DNA from: Heterostelium album PN500
Taxonomy: Eukaryota > Evosea > Eumycetozoa > Acytosteliales > Acytosteliaceae
Direction: 5' to 3'
Assembly (NCBI RefSeq): GCF_000004825.1
Contig: NW_008805070.1
Location: 1,860,001 to 1,924,000, forward strand
DNA length: 64,000 bases
Shown: positions 1 to 13,854 of the stretch, piece by piece
Numbering within the stretch: position 1 is the first letter of the stretch
Layout: each line of letters begins with the position of its first letter
Position numbers and translations under genes: made by a program
The notes under the pieces: model-generated
Database searches by the model: none
What the model saw: the letters and a program-made list of their open reading frames with translations, nothing else
What the model was told of the DNA's origin: nothing

Positions 1-435
1 TGGACAGTGGTACCGGACCTCTCTAATAACCGGACAACCATTACTCTGATTCTCGGAGATTCCAATACACTTTCCAGTGGATTGTCAAAAGCTAGACCAC
101 ATCAACGACCAACTTCTGTATTGTTGTATGCAGCTGATAGTGCATCTACCACCAAGCGTGACTGGCGTCTCTATACATGTCCGGATTGCCAACCACAGAA
201 TGTTACTTTTCTACCGACTGTAGTTCCAGAGTCATCCGACCCAAACATCTACATAGCCACCATTGAACAACCAGCCAAAGGTGGTTGGAGAGGTGCATTC
301 ATTGAGTTGACTTATGAGACGCCATTCATTGGAACACAAAAGTTCACCACAGAATTCTTCTGGGCACCATACACATTCCCATTCGCCGGATGTGGAAACA
401 ATTGTAAAAATGTACTTATTCTAAACACAAAGTAG
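1..435 (+). CDS. AprA-like PhoPQ-activated pathogenicity-related family protein, C-terminal end
   Basis: The reading frame is open from the first base of the window, so the 5' end of this gene lies outside; the visible part is about 144 codons ending in TAG. The text resembles the C-terminal part of the PhoPQ-activated pathogenicity-related family (PF10142), the family that includes the Dictyostelium autocrine proliferation repressor AprA. Conserved-looking features are the motif TKRDWRLYTCPDC near the start, a GGWRGAFIELTYETP strand, a TEFFWAPYTFPF segment, and a closing CGNNCKN cysteine pair. AprA itself is secreted and slows proliferation; whether this gene is the orthologue or a paralogue cannot be judged without the N-terminus. 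Family assignment is by recognition, not alignment. Confidence 0.7.
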   Translation, partial: WTVVPDLSNNRTTITLILGDSNTLSSGLSKARPHQRPTSVLLYAADSASTTKRDWRLYTCPDCQPQNVTFLPTVVPESSDPNIYIATIEQPAKGGWRGAFIELTYETPFIGTQKFTTEFFWAPYTFPFAGCGNNCKNVLILNTK

Positions 436-1659
436 TCTGTATCATAGTTTTAACTAATAATTTTGTTTTCTAAAGTCTCAAATACAATATTTATAGTTTG
501 TTCTTATCTCTTTATTTTTTTATTTTATAATGATCATAGAAATTCCACCCACCAAATTAATATGGGACAAATCGTAAAAAATGAAACTCTGAAAAAAAAA
601 TTGTTGACAAAAGCATATTAAATACCCAAAAAATCATGTTTTTCATTAGACCATTGTAATATGTGGGTGTGTTGTCATAAAAAATAAAAAGGAAAATGTT
701 TGCAAACACTATTTTGGTGTGACTCTTATTGTAAAAGGAGTACTGGAAAAAATAATTTAATAAATGGTTGATTATAATATAAATTATGAGATTTTTTTTA
801 CATTAATATCAACATTTAATAAATAATGATGTCAAAAAAAAAAAGGTTTGGAGATTTGCTATTATTGATTTTATAAAAGAAACTAAAAAAAATAACAAAA
901 ATTGCTATACAATTATAAATCAATTTACAAATAACTTATAAATGGTATGTAAAAAAAATAGTAATATTTAATTAAAAAATATCAATTATAATCTCAAGAT
1001 CAAACGAAAATGTTAAAATCGTTTTCAAAAACAAAACAAATAAAAAAGTGTGGGTAAAAACCACCATGTTATATTTTTGTATTCTCTCATCCCCTGCAAT
1101 TTAATTATTGAACAGCTTTTGTGTGAACATTTCGCAAAAATAATGAGAGAATACAAAACAAGTTGCAAAAAAAAACCCAACCTATAAAATGAAATAACTT
1201 ATATTATTTTAAAGAGTACTATTTTAAATACATAATGTCTGTAAGATACTTAATTCTCCTATCAATTTTTATTTTGCACATCAAAATCTTTGTCATTCTT
1301 TCTGTCATTGAAATAAATAACTTTTTGATTTTTCTATTTTTTACCAAAAAAGATACTAAAACTCAAAACATATTCTTATCAAAAAAAAATAATTTCAAAT
1401 CGTAAAATATATACTTTTTGTTATAACTTTACAAAGAACAATTGAAATAATAAGGAGATAAAAATATTATCATAGAAATCGTTGATAATATTATTGAAAT
1501 CTGGTAAACACATTTCTACAATTGGTGTAATAAAATTTAGTGGTTTTTTTAATTGTATAATTATTGGTAATTTTAATAAAATATTTGATAAATTAAATTT
1601 GTTTATCTTCTTTGATTCATTTCATTTTCATATTCAATTTCCATATCATAATTAAAAAA
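436..1659. other. A+T-rich spacer with a 16-base inverted repeat
   Basis: No coding region is visible. It is mostly A/T runs, as expected for a dictyostelid 3' region followed by a promoter. The one structured element is a perfect 16-base inverted repeat, 1075-1090 against 1143-1158 (TTTTGTATTCTCTCAT and its reverse complement), with a 52-base spacer. Confidence 0.6.
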
Positions 1660-2173
1660 ATGAGAAATATTTTATTAATAGTTTTAGTAGTTTTTCTAGT
1701 TACTCTCTTGAATGTATCTTTGGCTGACAAGGTGCGTTGTGGAATCGGATTCTGTGAAACCGAACCTAAACAATGTAAGAAATACGATGGATGTGTAAAT
1801 AACAAAGGATGTGTTTACTCCAAGAAAGAGTGTAATGTGTTCGACTTCGACCGGTTGCAATGTAACCTCTGACGAATGCTCTTTTAAACCGGTGGTTTGT
1901 GATGATGGTTTTGCTTGCACTGAAGATTCATGTGATCCTGCCACTGGGTGTACATACACACCAAACAACGCGCTATGTGAAGACAATAACCCGTGCACAA
2001 AGAATGTATGCACGCAACGCGGATGTGAAACAACTGAAATTACATGTCCAGTCGGCAAAACTCTGGATGTAGTTGGATTGGGTTTACTTTGTTATCCACA
2101 AATCTGTAGTCCTTCTACAGGTACTTGTATTCGTGATCCAAACGTAAAACCATCACAAATTTTATGTAAATAA
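1660..2173 (+). CDS. Secreted cysteine-repeat (CTDC) extracellular-matrix-type protein, frame broken once
   Basis: ATG at 1660 follows an A run and opens a clear signal peptide (MRNILLIVLVVFLVTLL...LA). After it come spaced cysteines of the Dicty_CTDC repeat (PF00526) found in slime-sheath and stalk proteins such as EcmA and EcmB: a first block with GCVYSKKEC, then CDDGFACTEDSCDPATGC and CEDNNPCTKNVC. The first block is in one frame (open 1660-1872) and the rest in the next frame (to TAA at 2171-2173); the switch falls near 1832-1840, between KKECN and CSTSTGC. The total length, 514 bases, is one more than a multiple of three. At the junction one CTDC unit is also shorter than usual, so a real deletion is as possible as a sequencing indel. 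An intron is unlikely because repeat spacing resumes at once. It is much shorter than EcmA or EcmB, so it is a small family member. Confidence 0.7.
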
Positions 2174-2567
2174 ACAAAGTTAACTTTTTTTGATCAAATC
2201 AATCTACCTATTTTTGTTAAATTTAGAATTTAATTAGAGTTAATAATATATTTTGTTATTTTATTTTAATTGTATTATTCTACTCTTTTACACATATTAT
2301 TCTAATAATAGCCAAACTTACCCTTAAAACCCATATTTATGCAAAAATAAAAAATGAAAAACAAAAAAAAAAGAATTTTGTGATGATCATTATCAATCCC
2401 ACACTTGTGACAAAAAAACCATACCCATTTATTTTTTTATTTGTAAATATACATATTTATTTATTTTTTATTTATTTTATTTATTTATTTTTTAAACTAT
2501 TTTTGATCATTTTCAAAGATTGATTTATCTATCTAACTTTATAGAAAAGAAAGATAAAGTATAAAAG
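2174..2567. other. A+T-rich spacer
   Basis: No gene seen. It is A/T-rich, with a TTTATTTATTTT-type low-complexity stretch around 2430-2500 just before the next start codon, probably part of its promoter. Confidence 0.6.
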
Positions 2568-3601
2568 ATGGGAGCTAAACTTTCAAAAGCATTCGATAAA
2601 GCAAAGGAGAATAAGGAAATAAAGATCGATTTAACAGGTAAAGGAATAGAAGATTTACCACCCAACATCGGTACCGTCGAAACTCTGACTCATTTGAATC
2701 TCAGTAGAAATGAACTAAGAAAATTACCATCAACCATTGGTAAGTTATAGTAACTCTGTCAGCTTGATATATTTATATCTATCATGTGATATATTTATAT
2801 ATCAGGTGACAGAAGAACGAATATAAAATATATTGTTATTAATTATTATAATATGTATTTATAATTAATTTATAGGTAACCTTAGAAATTTAACATTTTT
2901 AAGTTTATTCCAAAATCAATTGAAAGAGTTACCACATGAAATTACACAGTTGACAAATTTGGAAACATTGAATCTCAGTATTAATAAGTTACCAGCGTTA
3001 CCACGTGGATTCGGATCGTTCAATCATCTCTTCTTCTTGGATCTCTCGTACAACAAGCTGACAGAGGTAACCAGTCAGATCGGTCTGATCTCGACGCTGA
3101 AAGAGTTGCACATCTCGTTCAACAAAATCACAGAGTTGCCAGCGGAACTCGCGCGTTGCACCGAACTCGAATTCCTCAACGCCTCGAACAACGTCATCAC
3201 AGCGATCCCTCAGGAGTACGGACAACTACACAAACTGCGCAATCTCAACGTCGTCAACAACAAGATCGAGTGGATTCCACCAACACTCGGTCGCATCGAG
3301 AAACTCGAGAAGATCGATATTTCACTGAACCCTATCAACAAGGTACTCGAAGACGAAGCAAAGCGTGGTCCAGAAGTATTAATCAAATATCTTAAATCCG
3401 ATGCCTATGATACTATTTATTATAGAGTAAGATATCGTCATCATCAAACAATCATTAAATGAACATGTTTACTAATTATAATATTAAAACATTTTATAGG
3501 AAACAGGAAAAGCAAGACCACCAACTACAACCTTAACAAACTCTGCAACAACAACTACAACAACAACACCAGCAGCAGCAACAACCACATCATCACCATA
3601 A
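2568..3601 (+). CDS. Small leucine-rich-repeat protein with a possible N-myristoylation site
   Basis: Three exons fit: 2568-2739, 2876-3426 and 3500-3601 (introns GTAAGT..ATAG and GTAAGA..ATAG), giving about 274 residues. The N-terminus MGAKLSKA fits the G-x-x-x-S myristoylation pattern. It is followed by about eight 23-residue leucine-rich repeats of the Shoc2/LRRC57 type (for example LTHLNLSRNELRKLPSTIG and LFFLDLSYNKLTEVTSQIG), all with LP at the turn. A typical dictyostelid Thr/Ala/Ser-rich tail (NSATTTTTTTPAAA) comes from exon 3. LRR proteins of this class are intracellular scaffolds, often in Ras or cytoskeletal signalling; membrane attachment here is an inference. It is much shorter than Dictyostelium LrrA (about 510 residues as I recall) and the repeats differ, so I do not give that name. 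Confidence 0.85.
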
Positions 3602-5174
3602 ATGTTAATGATTTACCATTCAACTCTACTCTCATGATTTTAGATATAAATCACAAAACAGTTTAACAAAGTAGTAGAAGTAGAAGTAGAGTTGTTTTAA
3701 AAGTCGACTAAATTAGATGATGATAATAATATTAATAATAAAAAATGTAAAATAGTTTTGAAAAAAAAAAAGTAAAGTATTTAAAAATAAGTTAATTAAA
3801 CAAAAAGAAGTCAGTCCAACCATCAAAAGACACAATATCTGTGGTGTCAGCTGACAACATCAAGATTTAAATTGATTAATATCGATCAATCATTTTCTAA
3901 TTAAGAAAAAGTATTTTAAAAGTTCAATTGATTGAATGATTGATTGAATGATTGATTAATTTGTTTTAAGTTTTTTTTTTTTTTTTGGGAATGATCAATC
4001 AATTCATCAATCAATTAATCTAACATATCAATATTAAAATGCTTATCATCGTTTAAAACACAGCTTTATTATATTTCATCATATTGTTTATATTAAAAAA
4101 TCAGATAAATTTGTGAATTTGGGTGATGATGAAATATGTATATCTAGATGGGAAAGGAGAAATGTTCACATCATACCACAACCAACCAAGTAGAAAGTAA
4201 GACGACACCACAAAACCTTTTCGAAAGACTGAACACACATCACACAACTAACACGACCCTTTATTTATATTTATTTAAAAATAATTAAAAAAAGTTAATC
4301 AAATATAGTCTATCTATTTTATTTTAATTTTGTTATTTTTTATTTTTATTTTTTAAAACAACTTCCTTTTTTTTTTTTTTTTTTTTTTGATGGTGTTATA
4401 TATTTGGATAGGGGTTTTTTTTAACCCAGTAACCTCAAAAACAAAAAATCAAAAAAACAATTGTTTTTTCTTTTATTAATTTTTTTTTTTAAAAGACCAC
4501 CAATCATAACAACACACCCGCAAAATTTAAATTTTCAATTTCAACACCAACAGATAATTAAATTTGAATATAATAATAATAGTAATTATTAGAGTATTTT
4601 TTTTTTATTCAATTACCAACCACATTCATATTCTTATTCATATTTAATTTGTTTTTTTTTTTTTAATTACTTTACTTTTCTTGTTAAACAAGTATTGTTA
4701 AAACAAGTGAGTGCCTGTCAGAAGTGATAGTCGTCGTAAAAGTAAAACTAGTTATCTTTACAGTGGTGAAAATAAGAATACAACAATAGCACCATCAACC
4801 AACCACAACCAACATTTATGAAACAAGCAGCAAATAACTCAAAGAACAGAACACACTAACAAACACACAAACTAAGTTGACTCAACTCAATTCAACTTTG
4901 CTAACAAAATAATAAACAACCAACCAAAACTAAACAAAAAATCATAAACAACAACAATAATAATAATATATTTCTTTTTCATATCAAACAAAAACTTACT
5001 ACTAGTATCTGTTTTATTTATTAATTTAATTTATTTTAATTACTTTTATAAAAAAAAAAATAGAATAGAATAGTCAATTAAGAAGTAAGTAAGTAATAAT
5101 AATAATAAACATCAAAAATAAATAAAATAAACTAAATTCAGAAAACTTGTTCCAAAAAGATATATATCTTGTAA
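3602..5174. other. Long spacer, promoter and probable 5' leader of the bZIP gene
   Basis: No coding region is visible in about 1.6 kb. An imperfect inverted repeat lies at about 3923-3962 and 3990-4021, built from ATTGATTGAATG-type units around a T run. A less A+T-biased, CA-rich part spans 4160-4260 and 4690-4930, which could be the transcribed leader. Such a long upstream region suits a developmentally regulated factor. Confidence 0.5.
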
Positions 5175-6257
5175 ATGTTTACCACACAAGTACATCATGG
5201 CACAAATGGAGGAGGTAATCCAATGATGAATGATTTTCTGATTCACGATGAGTTTCCACCATCGAGTTCAGTACACATCGGTGGTTCTTCGATATCTTCT
5301 GCATTCTCTGATGGTTACGACTATTTCGGAATCAGTGAAGATCCTCCTATGCCAACCACTCAATTACAACAACCACAACCAGTAGTACAGCAAGTAGTAC
5401 AACAACAAGTACAACAACAAGTACAAACTCAACCACAACAAGTAGTACAACAACAAGTACAACAACAACCACAACAACAGCAACAACAACAACAGCAGAC
5501 ATCAGAGTTCTCAATGGCAGCGGCAACAACAGCTGCTCTGACCAATCTGAATCGAATTCAACAACAGCAGCAACAGCAGCTAATTCAACAACAGTCAATG
5601 TTGGCCAATTTCAATAACAATGTTAGTGCGAATCACAATCGAATGTATTTGATGCTTGGCGGTGAGAATATGGGTGTTCTACCATTCAACGATGAAAAGA
5701 ACTTATTGTTGCTGTCAGCGTTGAACAACGATGGTTCATCAATCTATAATATTCAACAGCAATTGCAACAACAACAAGCACAACAATTATTGCTGCAACA
5801 ACAACAGCAACAGCAACAAGCACAACAACAACAACAACAATATATTCCAAATCAACAACAACAACAACAACAGATATATCAACAAGTTCAGCAAGTACAA
5901 CAACAACAACAATTTATACCAAATCAACAACAAAATATAATACAACAATCGATTCCACAAGTACAACAAGTTCAACAAGTACAACAACAGCAGCAACAGC
6001 AACAACAACAAATAAATAATATTATATTACAAAACCTTTCACCTCAACAACAACAACAATTACTTTATCAACAACAACAACAACAGAATCAACAACAACA
6101 GTCACTTCAAAACCTTTCACCTCAACAACAGCAAACTATAATACAACAAACTACACCACCACAAATAATTCAACAGCCACAAATAGTTTATCAACAATCA
6201 CCTCAACAACAACAACAACAACAACAGCAGCAGCAACAACAGACAATGAATATATAC

Positions 6258-6288
<31 letters not shown>

Positions 6289-8067
6289 AACCAAAGATGA
6301 TATATCAACAATCACGTCCAAAAGTATCACCTCAAATTCAAAGTATAAATGGAAATCAATCTGTAAATCAACAACAACAACAACAACAACCACAACAATT
6401 ACATAATCATCATTTTGGTAGTTCAAATCCATCGTCACCAATTACCATTGCATCATCACCTAGTATCGATCATAACGTTGTGAATTCACCTGCTCAACAA
6501 CAACAACACTCTAAACCAATGCCAAATGTTATACCACAAGCCAACAACAATAGTAACAATGTTAACAAACCAATTACAACAGCGGTATCACCACCACCAC
6601 CACAACAATCACCCATTTCACAATCTGGTACAGCAACAGCATCGATTCCAGACCCTGCCATCTTTTCACAGGTCCCATTCGTACAAACCATTCAATCGAA
6701 ATCGTCTGGTCCCATTCACCCATTCAATTCCTTCATTCTCAACGATGAGTTTGACGATCCCAATCTCACCGACAAACAAAAGAACCGGCGAAGAGCCAGT
6801 CAGAATCTGGCCAGTAGAAACTACCGACAGCGTAAGAAGGCGTACATCACCGATATCGAAGCGAAAATCGAGGGATTGGAGCAGGAGATCGAGCGGCTCA
6901 AGCGTGAGAATCACGAAGCTCGTAAACTGGCGAATCGACTACTCCAGGAGAATGCAATCCTGCGCAGTGGCGGCACACCAATGAGAAAATCCGACATTCC
7001 AGGATGCACCGGTGACGAATCCGACGAGGAAGATCCCGAGGAGATATTCGTACCGCCACCCGAGGAGCAGCAAGACATCTCGGTGTTGATCGAGCGTCTC
7101 GAACTCGGCACGAAATCCGACCGTCAACAAGACGATCTTCAAGACGAACAGAAAATGGGTGAGATCACCAACACTCTCAAGCTGTTCTATCAGACACTGA
7201 AATCGCGACACAATGTATATACCGACCAAATCAAACAAATTGTAAATCCATGTACACAAGCCAAATTGGTTTTACTGGATGCCGATGTATCCTCTCAGAA
7301 CTCTATTTCCGTTTGTCAGATTCCAAATACACCTGATCAACAACCTGCATTTATGAACACCCCTGAAGTATCTTCACCTGCATCCGTATCCAACGTTCAA
7401 CTATCGTGGTGGAGTCACTACATTCATGAAGCAAGTCTAAATGATTTACAAGTTCAAAGAATTAAGTATGTATATTATTATATCATGAATTTATTCATAT
7501 AAAAACTAATTACCAATTCCATTTCCATCCATTTCCATTTCCATTTCCTCTAGACAATTGAAAAATGATTTCACTCAACAACATCAAAAGTTTATCAAAG
7601 AGAGACAAGTGTTGAATAAAGAGGTTAAGGAATTCTATCAATCCAAGGTGTTTAATTTCAATAGGAATTACTTTGGTAGCAGTGGAGGCGGTAGTAGTAG
7701 TGGTGGCAGTGGAAGTAGCAGTACGGAACAACAGTCTTCGCCAACGCAAAAGATGGACGAAGACGGAGTACACACCAGTCCAACTCAGAACCATTCGAAT
7801 ATCACCATGTTGGGCGAGCGTCTCGACGCCATCAAAGAGAATTTGGAACAAGAGAAATCGCTGTTGCTCTATACCTACGAACAACTCGGACTCATCCTCT
7901 CGCCATACCAAGAGGCACTCCTCATCACCAAGGTCTACACCAACCCACAGTCCTCAGGTTCCAATCTCCAGATGATCCATTCGATTTGGGAAGCCATCTC
8001 ACTCTCTGAATCACAAGAACAAAAAGAATTGAATTCAAACAAAGTATCACCAAATATTAATCAATAA
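5175..8067 (+). CDS. Glutamine-rich bZIP transcription factor
   Basis: Two exons (5175-7465 and 7554-8067, intron GTATGT..TCTAG) give 934 residues. Residues about 60-450 are dominated by CAA/CAG-coded polyglutamine with a few ordinary islands such as NHNRMYLMLGGENMGVLPF. Near residue 530 comes a textbook basic region, KNRRRASQNLASRNYRQRKK, followed by a leucine zipper of heptads (IEAKIEGLEQEIERL, then HEARKLANRLLQENAIL). Behind it are an acidic segment (GDESDEEDPEEIF) and a mainly helical C-terminal half that continues across the intron. The layout of long Q-rich arm, central bZIP and conserved C-terminal region is that of several Dictyostelium bzp genes and of DimA, the DIF-1 response factor. 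Orthology to DimA is possible but not shown. It should act in the nucleus as a dimer. Confidence 0.9.
5350..6520 (+). repeat. CAA/CAG trinucleotide-rich polyglutamine tract
   Basis: About 1.1 kb inside the bZIP gene consists largely of CAA with interspersed CAG triplets, interrupted by short non-Q islands. The mix of the two glutamine codons and the interruptions should limit slippage. Apparent open frames on the other strand here are poly-Val/poly-Leu artefacts of the repeat. Confidence 0.9.
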
Positions 8068-8576
8068 TAATAATTTTTAAAAAAAAAAAAAATCAATCAA
8101 TCTACAAATTTGTATATAATTTATTTATATGTATAACATTATCTATTTTTTTTATTTAATTTAAAAACAAATAAAAACAAAAATATTTGTTTTTTTAATC
8201 TATTTATAACTAAAAAAGGATTGTCCAAGGTGCAAAGTCTGTTTTTTTCTTTTTGGCAAAACAAAAAAATCAATTTATTTAAAAAAAGGATCCCGAGAAT
8301 AATTTTTCGGGCTGGTTTTTAGAAAAACAACGAATTAGAATGTAATTTTTAGTTTTCCCACAGATTAATGAGTTTTCACCCTTTACTATTTTTTTGATTT
8401 TTTGTTTTTTCAATTTTAAATTTGTTTTTTTTTGCATAATTGTTATGCAGTTATGATGTTTTTTTGATATCATAAATCGAAACACTAAAAAACTTTGTTT
8501 TTTTTTTTTTAATTTGTTGTTATTTTAGTTTATATTATTTAGTTATTTTATATATTTGAAAATAAAAAGATAAATA
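8068..8576. other. Spacer between bZIP and urocanase genes
   Basis: No gene seen. A small hairpin (CCCGA..TCGGG, about 8292-8311) sits among T runs. The rest is A/T homopolymers up to the urocanase start. Confidence 0.5.
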
Positions 8577-10759
8577 ATGGGTGGAAGTAATAATGTTTTA
8601 GATTCATTGACAAAGGGTTTGGTTTTGAATCCATTACCTGAACATCCAGCTTACGATACCTCTGTGCCACATGCACCAGGTCGTCCAATTAATCTATCTG
8701 AAAATGAAAAGAGAGTATGTATATTGTTGTTGTTGTTGTTGTAAACTTAACTTTCTTGTATATTTATTGATTGATTCGATCTTGGTTATTTTTAGTTGGC
8801 AATAAAGAATTCACTTAGATATTTCCCAGCTAGTTTACATCAACATTTAGCACCAGAGTTCTTGGAGGAACTCAATAGATATGGACATATCTATATGTAT
8901 AGATTCAGACCGGTCAACTATGAAATGAAAGCCTACCCAATCGATCAATATCCTGCTAAATGCAAGCATGCCGCTGCAATCATGTTGATGATTATGAATA
9001 ATCTCGATAAGGAAGTAGCTCAATTCCCACATGAATTGATTACCTATGGTGGTAATGGTTCTGTTTTCCAAAATTGGTAAGTATTTTTATTAGTTGAACT
9101 CTATAAATAAGTTAGACAAGATAGATAGATAGGTTGTTAACTTTATACAACAATCAAAGGGCACAATATCATTTGGTTATGAAATATCTTTCAGAGATGA
9201 CAGACAATCAGACTTTGTCAATGTATTCCGGACATCCAATGGGATTGTTCCCAAGTAAACCATCGAGTCCAAGAGTGATCGTTACCAATGGTATGGTGAT
9301 TCCAAACTACTCGTCGAGAGCTGACTACGAGAGAATGTATGCTCTCGGTGTATCGCAATACGGACAGATGACAGCCGGTAGCTACTGCTATATCGGTCCA
9401 CAAGGTATCGTGCATGGAACCACTATCACACTGCTGAATGCCGGTCGTAAGTATATGGCGAGTGACGATCTCCGTGGAAAGTTGTTTGTTACCTCTGGTT
9501 TGGGTGGTATGAGTGGTGCTCAAGCCAAGGCCGCTGTGATCTGCGGCGCCGTCGGTATCGTTGCCGAGGTGAATATCGACGCTGTCAATAAGCGTCATGC
9601 TCAGGGTTGGGTGTTGGAGGTGTACTCTGATCTCGACAAGCTGATCGAGCGTATCAAGTCTGCCAAACAAGAAAAGAAACCAATGTCCATTGCCTATCAT
9701 GGAAATGTCGTTGATCTCTGGGAGAAGCTGGTGGCGTCGGACGTCGATGTTGAACTCGGTTCCGATCAGACATCGCTACACAACCCATACAACGGTGGTT
9801 ACTATCCAGCGGAGATCACATTTGAGGAGGCAAACACAATGATGGTTAAGGATCCAGTGAAATTCAAATCACTCGTTGAATCGAGTTTGGTGCGTCATGC
9901 CGATGCCATCAATAAGCTATCGAAGCGTGGAATGAAGTTCTGGGACTACGGTAATTCTTTCCTCTTGGAGGCATCACGTGCCAAAGCCGATATTTTCAAG
10001 CCAAACTCCAAGGAGTTCCGTTACCCATCCTACGTACAAGATATCATGGGTGACATCTTCTCACTTGGATTCGGTCCATTCCGTTGGGTTTGCACCAGTG
10101 GTAATCCAGCCGATCTCCAAAAGACAGACGACATCGCACGAGAAATCATCGAAAAGTTGAGAGCTGAAGATATTCCAACCAATGTTCACCAACAGTTCAA
10201 TGATAATCATTTGTGGATCACTCAAGCCGGTGAACATAAGCTGGTTGTTGGATCACAAGCACGTATTCTCTATTCCGATGCACTCGGTCGTGTTGAGTTG
10301 GCTGTTGCTTTCAACAAGGCGGTTGCTAGTGGACAACTCACTGCACCAGTAGTTATCAGTCGTGATCACCACGACGTCAGTGGTACTGACAGTCCATGGA
10401 GAGAAACCTCCAATGTTGTAGACGGCTCAGAGTTTTGTGCCGATATGGCTGTACAAAACTTTGTTGGTGACGCTCATCGTGGTGCCACATGGATTTCACT
10501 GCACAACGGTGGTGGAACCGGTTGGGGTGAAGCAATCAACGGTGGTTTCGGTATGGTTTTGGACGGATCACAAGACTCTGAGGAGCGAGCACGTATGATG
10601 TTGGCATGGGACGTCAACAATGGTATTGCCAGAAGATCGTGGTCATACAACGACAACGCAGAGACAACCATCCAACGTGCCATGAAGATCGAACCACTAT
10701 TAAAAGTAACATTACCAAATCACACTTCTGATGAGACCTTGAAATCCATTGGACTTTAA
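8577..10759 (+). CDS. uroc1: Urocanate hydratase (urocanase)
   Basis: Three exons (8577-8714, 8796-9076, 9160-10759) code for 672 residues, matching animal-type urocanases (about 676) rather than the bacterial form (about 555). The enzyme adds water to urocanate to give imidazolonepropionate, the second step of histidine breakdown, using tightly bound NAD. Visible family features are the NAD-binding stretch TSGLGGMSGAQAKAA, the substrate region YCYIGPQGIVHGTTIT, and the highly conserved C-terminal block with DHHDVSGTDSPWRET and HNGGGTGWGEAINGGFG. Exon 1 encodes the N-terminal extension LVLNPLPEHPAYDTSVPHAP, which I recall as typical of eukaryotic members. The start MGGSNN follows an A-rich leader. 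Neighbouring genes are unrelated; the protein should be cytosolic. Confidence 0.95.
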
Positions 10760-10858
10760 AATAATAATACAAAACTAGTTAATTCTTTTTAAATATATAA
10801 AATTAAATTATTTATTATAAAAATTTAATATATTAAAATTTATTTATTTATTATGTTG

Positions 10859-11247
10859 TTAAAAAGAAATTGATCCAGCTCCACACCATCTTCTATCTTT
10901 TTGGTCTTCAACAAAGAATCGGTCCCATTGGTCAAATATAATTGAATATTTAACATTTCCAAAATTAACTCCACCAAATGAATAGATGAAGGGTTGACCT
11001 TGGTGAAACATCAAATTGATATATGAATTCTTGTTGATTAATGGCTGGAGATCGGAGATTTGGTTGGTCTCAACTTTGTATTTAATGAATTGGTCTTTGG
11101 AAATAATGTAAAAATTTCCATTGTTATCATGGCATGGGCTGAAGCTTCAAATGGATTTTGATAATCTTCAAAAATTTTGTCCGCCAATTTGAACTGAACT
11201 ACCTTTTTTTGTGCAAAAGGAATTAATAAACTACCATCTGAAGAACT
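10859..11247 (-). pseudogene. Relic of a multigene-family protein (3' part only)
   Basis: Read on the minus strand, two coding-like pieces follow one another in different frames: SSDGSLLIPFAQKKVVQFKL through DKIFEDYQNPFEASAHA, then DNNGNFYIISKDQFIKYKVE through WCGAGSISF and TAA at 10859-10861. Upstream the first frame meets stops just before a possible TAG acceptor, and I find no start codon. The text has the style of large dictyostelid B-box/kelch-like families, but I cannot name the family. At least one frame change is needed, so a decayed 3' fragment is the simplest reading; an incomplete live gene is not excluded. Confidence 0.45.
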
Positions 11248-11417
11248 CTAGTTTTAATTCTTTGAGTATTCAATAAAGATTTAATCGATCATTTTGCAGA
11301 TAGATAAAATAAAAGATAGATAATAAATGATTTTGTAATTAATTTATCTCTATTTATTTTTTTTTTATTTTAAATAATGTTATATGATTTGTTGTTTTTT
11401 TTTTAAAAAAAAATAAA

Positions 11418-13854
<2,437 letters not shown>

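Noticed and set aside
5347-6441. Minus-strand open frames in the bZIP gene rich in Val and Leu
   Set aside because: They are the antisense reading of CAA/CAG polyglutamine repeats.
6494-6691. Minus-strand open frame MVCTNGTCEKMAGSG
   Set aside because: It is a shadow of the bZIP gene's Ser/Pro/Gln-rich linker.
8285-8315. Small hairpin followed by T-rich sequence, like a bacterial terminator
   Set aside because: The window is plainly nuclear eukaryotic; rho-independent terminators are not expected and T runs are everywhere.
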